A DNA stretch of 8,045 bases from Anaerolineae bacterium (GTDB lineage: Bacteria > Chloroflexota > Anaerolineae > Anaerolineales > E44-bin32). The DNA is taken from NCBI GenBank assembly GCA_030673735.1, contig DAOVIK010000060.1, positions 1 through 8,045 of the forward strand. The letters run 5' to 3'. Position numbers and translations under genes: made by a program. The notes below the pieces were generated by a model. That model was not told the origin of the DNA. It searched no databases and worked only from the letters and a program-made list of their open reading frames with translations. Shown here piece after piece: positions 1 to 5,072 of this stretch (the stretch's first letter is position 1; each line of letters opens with the position of its first letter).

Positions 1-739
1 GCGAGGACTTGAGAACGTAATCATAGGCCGGGACCACCAATCCCGCCTTGAGCGCCGCCTGCGCCTCAGCCTCATAGTTCTCATAGATCTCACGCAAACG
101 CTCGATATCCGCCTGACCAAAGTTATATTCACAATGCTCAATCTCTGACTGCAGGCTTATTTCGCCGTATGTCAGATCCTGATTCCAGGCGATGTCGAGG
201 AACGTTTCCACGCCTTGCAGCGCAAGCGCGATGCGCTCCAGTCCGTAGGTGATCTCAACCGAGACAACCTCCAGTGATCTGCCTCCAGCCTGTTGGAAAT
301 ACGTGAACTGGGTGATCTCTTGACCATCAAGCCAGACCTCCCAGCCCAGGCCCCACGCACCCAGTGCCGGCGCCTCCCAATTGTCCTCCACGAAACGAAC
401 GTCCCGCGCCTTGGGATCGATACCCAACGCCGCAAGCGATTCCAGATACTGCTCCTGCGGATTCCCAGGATCAGGTTTGAGGATCACCTGCAGTTGGTAG
501 AAGTGCTGCCAGCGATTGGGGTTATCGCCGAAGCGGCCATCTGCAGGTCGGATCGATGGTTCAACGTAGGCCACATGCCAAGGTTCCGGGCCGAGAACGC
601 GCAGGAAAGTCGCAGGATTCATGGTTCCTGCGCCCACTTCCGTATGATAGGGCTGCCAGATGACACAGCCCCGATCGGCCCAAAACTGAAGCAGGCTTTG
701 GGTGATGGCCTGGAATGTGGGAGGCGGCTTCTTGCTCAA
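1..739 (-). CDS. glyQ: Glycyl-tRNA synthetase alpha subunit (partial, C-terminus off the window)
   Basis: Catalytic alpha chain of the bacterial alpha2-beta2 glycyl-tRNA synthetase, which activates glycine with ATP and charges tRNA-Gly in the cytoplasm. I translated this frame by hand. It gives 246 residues with family blocks in order: FW..GC near 19-25, QPYHTEVGAGTMNP at 29-42, LGPEPW at 49-54, DGRFGDNPNR at 67-76, and further on FVEDNWEAP, LGAWGLGWEVWLDGQEITQFTYFQQ, ITYGLERIA and a late YNF..AD. GlyQ is usually about 290-300 residues, so roughly 50 residues, or a fused beta chain, lie beyond the edge. The start is TTG at 739: an in-frame TAG lies 21 bases upstream with no ATG, GTG or TTG between, and the next ATG falls inside conserved sequence. 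A GAGAGGA ribosome site precedes it by 5 bases. It follows recO by 21 bases, the same recO-glyQ order as in Bacillus. Identification is firm from sequence. Confidence 0.96.
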   Translation of the reverse strand, partial: MSKKPPPTFQAITQSLLQFWADRGCVIWQPYHTEVGAGTMNPATFLRVLGPEPWHVAYVEPSIRPADGRFGDNPNRWQHFYQLQVILKPDPGNPQEQYLESLAALGIDPKARDVRFVEDNWEAPALGAWGLGWEVWLDGQEITQFTYFQQAGGRSLEVVSVEITYGLERIALALQGVETFLDIAWNQDLTYGEISLQSEIEHCEYNFGQADIERLREIYENYEAEAQAALKAGLVVPAYDYVLKSS

Positions 740-751
740 GGCATTCCTCTC
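737..751 (-). promoter_or_regulatory. Ribosome-binding site and TTG start of glyQ with an overlapping two-codon frame
   Basis: GAGAGGA (751-745) lies 5 bases before the TTG start (739-737). An ATG at 744-742 directly abuts the ribosome site but opens a different frame that stops after two codons (ATG CCT TGA), with its stop overlapping the TTG codon. The spacing fits TTG and is too short for the ATG. Whether the short frame is translated cannot be told from sequence. Confidence 0.7.
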
Positions 752-760
752 GTGGTGTTT

Positions 761-1555
761 CTAGTTCGTTGTCTCGGGCTTGTACGCTCTCTGGGCCAAC
801 TCACGCACACGTCGCAAGAAGGCCGGCGAGTTCAAACGTCTTTCCAGCAGGTAGGTTAGATAGGTCTCCATAAGTGCATTGAGTTCCGCATGCACCGCGG
901 GACGGATCTTCGCCACAACCACCGTCGCGTAAGAGTTTCGTTGATAATAGCGCAGTACCTTGAGGGCCGCCAGCGAGATAGGGTATGTGTGCTTTTCGCT
1001 GCGGCCACAATCCGGGCAGAGCACGCCGCCCAGCGACACGGAGAAGAACTGATCTTGCGGACGAATCTCAGCACTGCAACCAAGACACTTGAAGAGTTCA
1101 GGACGGTACCCGACGAGATCGAGCATGCGCAACTCGAAAAACCGCAGGGCAACTGGGGCTTCATCTCCCACAGCAAGGCGATCTAGCGTGTTCACTAAGA
1201 GGTCGTAGAGACGGAGACTCTCACCTTCCTCTACCGTGAACCTATCAAGCAGCTCCACGGCATACGAAGCTTGTCCCAACCTGACCAGATCATCTCGCAA
1301 CGATGGGTAGAGCTCAAGCGCCTCGGCCTGAGTGATGATGTCTAGCTCACGGCCGCGTGCCAGCATGAGCCGCGCGCGCGTCAACGGCTCCAGGTGACCC
1401 GCCTTGCGCGAGCGGGGTTTCCGAACGCCTTTGGCAACCACTCGCAGCTTGCCTCGGTCGGGAGTGTAGATGATCAGGAGTCGATCCGCCTCGCCAAGGT
1501 CCTGGCGACGCAAAACCACTGCTTCACTGCGATATACTCGTTCTCGGGAGGGCAC
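761..1555 (-). CDS. recO: DNA repair protein RecO
   Basis: RecO works with RecF/RecR to load RecA on SSB-coated single-stranded DNA and anneals complementary strands; it is a cytoplasmic repair factor. The 264 residues have the family's usual length and layout. The N-terminal OB-fold spans about 1-80, with EAVVLRRQDLGEADRL at 11-26 and RGKL..VAKGVRKPRS at 34-49. A helical domain follows. A zinc-finger type Cys cluster lies at C157-L-G-C160 and C180-P-D-C183. The start is GTG at 1555, about ten residues before the EAVVL strand as is usual. No other in-frame start exists between it and the cdd stop, 42 bases upstream and in the same frame. There is no Shine-Dalgarno sequence before the GTG; instead a strong -10 box sits six bases upstream (see that entry). 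glyQ follows after 21 bases. Identification is firm. Confidence 0.95.
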   Translation of the reverse strand: MPSRERVYRSEAVVLRRQDLGEADRLLIIYTPDRGKLRVVAKGVRKPRSRKAGHLEPLTRARLMLARGRELDIITQAEALELYPSLRDDLVRLGQASYAVELLDRFTVEEGESLRLYDLLVNTLDRLAVGDEAPVALRFFELRMLDLVGYRPELFKCLGCSAEIRPQDQFFSVSLGGVLCPDCGRSEKHTYPISLAALKVLRYYQRNSYATVVVAKIRPAVHAELNALMETYLTYLLERRLNSPAFLRRVRELAQRAYKPETTN

Positions 1556-1561
1556 ACGGGG

Positions 1562-1570
1562 ATTATACCA
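1562..1570 (-). promoter_or_regulatory. Extended -10 promoter for a probable leaderless recO transcript
   Basis: On the minus strand the sequence reads TGGTATAAT, a perfect extended -10 (TGn plus TATAAT), followed by CCCCGT and then the recO GTG. Initiation about seven bases after the -10 would fall on the first base of the start codon. No good -35 is visible at 16-18 base spacing (AGTATC at 17), as is common for extended -10 promoters. The gap has no ribosome-binding site. Reading this as a leaderless internal promoter is inference. Confidence 0.6.
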
Positions 1571-1597
1571 GTGGCGGCTGGAGCGATACTTTATGCC

Positions 1598-2008
1598 TCA
1601 GGATGTAGCTAGATCATCAGGTCCAAATGACATCGGCAACAGCTCGCCCACTGTCGCCTCACGGACAACCTCACCCTCACTGTTCACCATCAGGACCAAC
1701 GTATCCAATCCAAATTCCGACATCACTTGGCGGCAAGAACCACAGGGAGCGCCCCCATTCTCTGTGGCTACTGCGATTACACTGAACTTGCGTTCACCTT
1801 TGGATGCGGCTCCAAATACTGCCGATCGCTCAGCGCAAATGGTTTCTGAATATACCGCATTCTCGATATTTGCTCCGATGTAGACTTCACCCGATTCTGC
1901 TAGCAGCGCTGCTCCGACAGTGTACTTCGAATAGGGCGCATAAGCATTGCTTCGTGCTTGCTGCGCCGCCGCAATCAGTTCACTTCGTCTTTGAGCGGAT
2001 ACCTTCAT
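1598..2008 (-). CDS. cdd: Cytidine deaminase
   Basis: Hydrolytic zinc-dependent deaminase of the small homotetrameric class, converting (deoxy)cytidine to (deoxy)uridine in pyrimidine salvage in the cytoplasm. The 136 residues match the family's usual 130-140. Visible motifs are YAPYSKYTVGAAL at 23-35, NIENAVYSETICAERSA at 47-63, and PCGSCRQ at 88-94. By family knowledge C58, C89 and C92 bind zinc and E60 is the proton shuttle; all are present. The ATG at 2008 lies inside the end of the upstream CBS-protein gene (29-base overlap, different frame), and its ribosome site AGAGGG is also inside that gene, so the two are probably translationally coupled. Its TGA stop is in the same frame as recO, 42 bases away. 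Placement beside recO and glyQ matches the Firmicutes cdd-era-recO cluster, except that era is missing. Identification is firm. Confidence 0.96.
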   Translation of the reverse strand: MKVSAQRRSELIAAAQQARSNAYAPYSKYTVGAALLAESGEVYIGANIENAVYSETICAERSAVFGAASKGERKFSVIAVATENGGAPCGSCRQVMSEFGLDTLVLMVNSEGEVVREATVGELLPMSFGPDDLATS

Positions 2009-3290
2009 CAGATCCCTCTTGGGTTTCCTCTTCAGAGGCTGCTGGGCGCAGGGCTCGGACCTTGCGTATTCGCTTCCCTACCACCTGCTCCACGATCATC
2101 TGCAATCCCCCAACGTTTAGGGTCTCGCCAGGAGTAGGAATCCTGCCCAGTTGGCTGTATATGAATCCTCCCAATGTTTCGCCCGATCCCTTCGGCAATC
2201 CAGCTCCTGTGATGGCATTGAAATCGTCGATATCAATTCTGCCGCGGAAGATATACTCATCCTCCCCGACTTTCCGGTAGGGAAGCTCTTCGGCAGTGTC
2301 ATACTCATCGCGGACTTCGCCCACGATCTCCTCGACGATGTCCTCGAAAGTCACCAATCCCGCCGTTCCGCCATATTCATCCACCACGATGGCCATCTGG
2401 ATGCGGCGAGCCTGCATTTCGGTCAGCAAATCGTCAACCTTCTTCGCCTCGGGGACGAAGTACGCCTCCCTCAGTGAGCCGCTCACAGCGCCATCTTGGT
2501 CGCCACGCTGCCAAGCTGCCAGCAGATCCTTCCCATATACGATTCCGATGATGGTATCGATGGAACCTTTGTAGACAGGAGCGCGGGAATAGCCCGTGCG
2601 AAGAAGCTCCTCGGTGGCCTCGATCAGCGAGGTAGCCTCGTCAAAAGCCAAGATATCAATGCGCGGGATCATAACCTCGCGCACCAACGTATCCCCGAGC
2701 TGGAAGATTGAGTAGATCATCTCCCTCTCGTCTTGTTCGATCATGCCCCCTTCCTCACCCGCATCCACCAGAGTCATGATCTGCTCTTCGGTGACCACGG
2801 GGAAGGCGCGGCCCCTCGGCGAATCGGAGAGACGCTGCGCCACACGACCGAGCACCCAGACAAGAGGGCGAAACAATCCTATGAGGACAGACATGGGCAG
2901 GGCTAAACGGACCGCCCAGCGGTTTGGAGCACGCAGGATGAGGTTCTCGACGAGGAAGAGAACCAAACCCACGCCGAGCCAGATCCCGATCAGCGCAGCA
3001 GATATGCCGAGCGGAGTGATGGCTTCAGGCCCCACGATGGACATGTAGGCGACCATCCCCAGCGCGACGGTTGCCAGGCGCAAAACGCTCTGCCCAACGC
3101 GCAGAGCCAAGATAAGGCGCGTGGCTTCTTCGACCAGTCGGCCAGCGAGCCGGGCACCGGGAACTTCCTCGTCCTCCAATCGCTTGAGCTGCGCGCGATG
3201 GCAGTTCTTCAGCGCGCTGCCTCCGGCAGTCAGAAGAACGTTCAACAGCAACAGGACCAGCGAGATCAGGATTACCACCAATTCATTCAT
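1980..3290 (-). CDS. CorC/HlyC-type membrane protein with DUF21-like domain, CBS pair and CorC_HlyC domain
   Basis: Membrane protein of the CNNM/CorC family, whose better studied members export or transport Mg2+; older annotations call them hemolysins. It is 436 residues, the usual length. Three or four hydrophobic segments are visible (about 3-22, 60-84, 93-118, 128-150), forming a DUF21-type membrane part. A CBS pair follows at about 200-327, with GDTLVREVMIPR at 199-210 and VDEYGGTAGLVTFEDIVEEIVGE at 303-325. A CorC_HlyC domain lies at about 340-415, then a charged tail. The C-terminal half is textbook. The membrane half is divergent: the usual S-A-x-E-T-A-L block reads TAGGSAL (21-27), the usual GN of the second helix reads GQ (66-67), and GE-x-x-PK reads VENLIL (114-119). 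Mg2+ transport is therefore uncertain. The ATG overlaps the glmU stop by 8 bases, with a purine-rich AAAGAAGAAG just before it. corC-like genes often neighbour cdd and era. Confidence 0.9.
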   Translation of the reverse strand: MNELVVILISLVLLLLNVLLTAGGSALKNCHRAQLKRLEDEEVPGARLAGRLVEEATRLILALRVGQSVLRLATVALGMVAYMSIVGPEAITPLGISAALIGIWLGVGLVLFLVENLILRAPNRWAVRLALPMSVLIGLFRPLVWVLGRVAQRLSDSPRGRAFPVVTEEQIMTLVDAGEEGGMIEQDEREMIYSIFQLGDTLVREVMIPRIDILAFDEATSLIEATEELLRTGYSRAPVYKGSIDTIIGIVYGKDLLAAWQRGDQDGAVSGSLREAYFVPEAKKVDDLLTEMQARRIQMAIVVDEYGGTAGLVTFEDIVEEIVGEVRDEYDTAEELPYRKVGEDEYIFRGRIDIDDFNAITGAGLPKGSGETLGGFIYSQLGRIPTPGETLNVGGLQMIVEQVVGKRIRKVRALRPAASEEETQEGSDEGIRSKTK

Positions 3291-4638
3291 CTTCTTCTTT
3301 CAATCTGCGTATCACTCGCGCGGGAGCACCTACGGCTACGCTATGGTCGGGGATGTCCTTCGTAACAACCGCACCGGCCCCTGTGCGCGCACCCACTCCG
3401 ACGCGCACGGGGGCAACCAGCATGGTGTCGCTTCCTATGAATGCATTCTCGCCAATCTCGGTATGATGCTTGCGTTCACCATCGTAATTGCAGGTGATCG
3501 TTCCGGCGCCTATGTTGGCTCCCGGGCCTACCGTGGCATCACCTACGTATGAGAAATGCCCCACCTTCGCACCAGGACCAAGCTTGCTGTTCTTTATCTC
3601 TCCAAAGTTGCCTACGTGCACACCCTGGCACAAGTGTGTGCCACGCCGCAAGTGGGCGAAGGGTCCTACATGCACATCATCTTCGAGTACGGCTTCCTCA
3701 ACAACCGAGGACTCCACGTGGCATCGATCTCCAATTGTCGTTGCCCGTACGATTGTGTTGGGCCCCAACCGACACGATTTCCCGATCACCGTTGAGCCTT
3801 CTAGATGTGTGTTGGGAAGAATGACCGTATCCGCATCAAGTTGGACTTCGTGACCGATGTAGGTGGTAGCAGGATCCACCAAGCTTACACCCCGCTCCAT
3901 CCAATCTCGATTGATGCGCTGTCTCAAGGCGGTCTCAGCCTCTGCGAGATGCTCGCGTGTATTAATACCGATTATCTCACTTTCATCTGCAACATGCACA
4001 CAGCCGATGGTCGAAGATTGCTTCACAGCCAACTCGACCAAGTCAGTGAGATAATACTCGCCTTTCGGTGATTGCTTCAGTTTCGGCAGATGTTCCCAAA
4101 GCCATTCGGCACGATAGCAATATGCTCCCATGTTCAGTTCGCGGATCTCCAATTGCTTCGGTGAGGCATGCGCCTCTTCGACGATCCCGCTGATATCACC
4201 CTTTGTGTTGCGCAGGATGCGACCAAAGCCGCGAGACGATTCCGCATGCATTGCCAACAGCGAAAGAACGCCATCGTGCTTTTCCTGTGTTTCTATAAGG
4301 CAGCGCAAAGTCTCAATACGAAGAAGGGGCATGTCGGCATGGACCACCAGCACCAGATCCGACTTGCCCTTCAAGAGCGCTTCAGCTTGCATGGCTGCGT
4401 GACCCGTTCCCAGACGCTTCTCTTGCATGACGAATTCGGCATCCCCACTTATAGCAGCGCGATAAAGATCGATATCCGGCCCCACTACGACGAATGGGGG
4501 CCGTCCGGTTGCCTTGTGACAGGCATCGACCGACCACGCAACGAGTGGCCGATTTCCAAGTTCATGAAGCGTCTTGGGGCGGTCGGATTTCATGCGCGTA
4601 CCCAAGCCGGCCGCGAGCACCAATGAATCACACAGCAT
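3283..4638 (-). CDS. glmU: Bifunctional GlmU: GlcN-1-P acetyltransferase / GlcNAc-1-P uridyltransferase
   Basis: GlmU makes UDP-GlcNAc, the precursor of peptidoglycan, in two steps: acetylation of glucosamine-1-phosphate with acetyl-CoA in the C-terminal domain, then uridylyl transfer from UTP in the N-terminal domain. The 451 residues match the usual 450-460. The N-terminal pyrophosphorylase has LAAGLGTRM at 8-16 with PK at 21-22, MQEKRLGTGHA at 71-81, the metal-binding D102 in HADMPL, GFGRILR at 137-143, and GINTREHL at 224-231 (N226 is the probable second metal ligand). The C-terminal left-handed beta-helix (about 252-440) shows hexapeptide repeats, GNFGEIKNSKLG, the catalytic-type H361 in VGHFSYVGDA, IGAGTITCNYDG at 376-387 and GSDTMLVAP at 402-410. 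The start ATG at 4638 has GGATGAG upstream with 5-base spacing. It is the first gene of the five-gene block and overlaps the next gene by 8 bases. Confidence 0.97.
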   Translation of the reverse strand: MLCDSLVLAAGLGTRMKSDRPKTLHELGNRPLVAWSVDACHKATGRPPFVVVGPDIDLYRAAISGDAEFVMQEKRLGTGHAAMQAEALLKGKSDLVLVVHADMPLLRIETLRCLIETQEKHDGVLSLLAMHAESSRGFGRILRNTKGDISGIVEEAHASPKQLEIRELNMGAYCYRAEWLWEHLPKLKQSPKGEYYLTDLVELAVKQSSTIGCVHVADESEIIGINTREHLAEAETALRQRINRDWMERGVSLVDPATTYIGHEVQLDADTVILPNTHLEGSTVIGKSCRLGPNTIVRATTIGDRCHVESSVVEEAVLEDDVHVGPFAHLRRGTHLCQGVHVGNFGEIKNSKLGPGAKVGHFSYVGDATVGPGANIGAGTITCNYDGERKHHTEIGENAFIGSDTMLVAPVRVGVGARTGAGAVVTKDIPDHSVAVGAPARVIRRLKEEDE

Positions 4639-4771
4639 GATTTCTCATCCGGAAGCGCGCGAGTAGCTGGCGTGGTTCAAGATCACCAGCCTGATGGCAC
4701 GGTCTAGAGGGATTATGTTTCTGAGGATCTTCGTCAGGCACAGAGGTTGACATTCAATCGATTGCGCGAGG
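4639..4771 (-). other. Leader between tRNA-Gln and glmU
   Basis: This 133-base gap holds the glmU ribosome site (GGATGAG, near 4644-4650) and a possible -10 CATAAT (4717-4712) without a convincing -35. It also holds a short hairpin, GGCTGGT against ACCACGCC with one bulged base (4691-4669), lying between that -10 and the ribosome site. There is no T-tract after the tRNA, so the tRNA transcript may run on into glmU. A 10-base palindrome CAATCGATTG lies just after the tRNA (4754-4763). The glmU promoter assignment is weak. Confidence 0.35.
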
Positions 4772-4842
4772 TTGGGGCGCCAGGATTCGAACCTAGATCC
4801 ACGGATTCAAAGTCCGGTGTGCTGCCGTTGCACCACGCCCCA
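4772..4842 (-). tRNA. tRNA-Gln (anticodon UUG)
   Basis: The 71 bases fold as a cloverleaf. The acceptor stem is TGGGGCG with CGCCCCA and the D-stem is GTGC with GCAC. The anticodon stem is CCGGA with TCCGT around loop CTTTGAA (anticodon TTG, 4810-4808). The variable region is GGAT and the T-stem is CTAGG with CCTGG around TTCGAAT. TTG reads CAA, and CAG by wobble, for glutamine. U1-A72 and a run of G at 2-5 are typical of tRNA-Gln. Position 73 is A, and the following bases are CCT, so the 3' CCA is not encoded and must be added by nucleotidyltransferase. The outermost anticodon-stem pair (27-43) is a C-U mismatch, and one T-stem pair is a G-U wobble. A likely promoter lies about 30 bases upstream. 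Confidence 0.96.
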
Positions 4843-4871
4843 ACGAGTTTCTCCCTAAGCGAGCGTCCAAA

Positions 4872-4880
4872 ATTGTATCA
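4872..4880 (-). promoter_or_regulatory. Extended -10 promoter of tRNA-Gln
   Basis: The minus strand reads TGATACAAT, a TGn-extended -10 with TACAAT, one base from consensus. Initiation about seven bases downstream, near 4865, would give a 5' leader of roughly 23 bases before the tRNA. The -35 region is weak, which fits an extended -10 promoter. Confidence 0.6.
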
Positions 4881-4922
4881 CACGCTTCCGGCGCCCACCA
4901 GACACCTGCATCCTACAAGCTT

Positions 4923-4946
4923 CTCATCAGTAGCTACTCTAATGAG
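4923..4946. repeat. Dyad upstream of the tRNA-Gln promoter
   Basis: The core AGTAGCTACT (4929-4938) is a perfect 10-base palindrome. It is flanked by CTCAT (4923-4927) and its complement ATGAG (4942-4946), with one and three bases of spacing, making a slightly asymmetric 24-base dyad. Its centre lies about 70 bases upstream of the predicted tRNA transcription start, where an activator or nucleoid protein could bind. Function is unknown and a chance origin is possible. Confidence 0.4.
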
Positions 4947-5031
4947 TACCGCACTAGATGTGACAGATTCGGCTAAATCCCGGATACAGGTATGCGTCAT
5001 GGTCGACGGCGCAGAGCATTCTTGCGCTGCT

Positions 5032-5064
5032 GGAAAGCCCTTCAATCGCTTCCTGCAGCTTTCC
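5032..5064 (-). repeat. Inverted repeat after the permease fusion stop
   Basis: GGAAAGC (5064-5058 read on the minus strand) pairs with GCTTTCC (5038-5032) around a 19-base loop, starting 9 bases after the stop codon of the permease fusion. There is no U-tract, so it is not a standard intrinsic terminator. It could stabilise the mRNA end or be chance. Confidence 0.3.
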
Positions 5065-5072
5065 ATGCGCGA

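Larger units (their letters stand above)
4843..5072. other. Intergenic region between the permease fusion and tRNA-Gln
   Basis: These 230 bases separate the permease fusion stop from tRNA-Gln. They contain the tRNA promoter, a dyad (4923-4946) and a few short inverted repeats without T-tracts. The open frames here, a 62-codon one on the minus strand and one on the plus strand that crosses the tRNA, have no ribosome sites or recognisable motifs, so I do not call a gene. Confidence 0.6.

Noticed and set aside
293..859. 188-codon plus-strand open frame across glyQ and recO
   Set aside because: It is antisense to two firmly identified genes, has no recognisable motif or ribosome site, and its composition mirrors the opposite strand.
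1553..1600. cdd-recO fusion by stop-codon read-through, since both are in the same frame
   Set aside because: The intervening 42 bases look like a promoter and spacer and show no sign of coding or of a recoding element.
4591..4615. Leu in place of the common Lys in the GlmU AAGxGTRM motif as a possible defect
   Set aside because: The x position of GxGTRM varies in the family; the functionally important Arg and the following PK are present.
4747..4752. Plus-strand TTGACA, a perfect -35 hexamer
   Set aside because: No -10 lies 16-18 bases downstream (GGTTGG at 17) and no plus-strand gene follows.
5032..5064. Intrinsic terminator for the permease fusion
   Set aside because: The 7-base stem has a 19-base loop and no T-tract, so I list it only as an inverted repeat.
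4878..5066. 62-codon minus-strand frame in the gap after the permease fusion
   Set aside because: It starts 6 bases after the permease stop without a ribosome site, has no recognisable domain, and overlaps the tRNA promoter.
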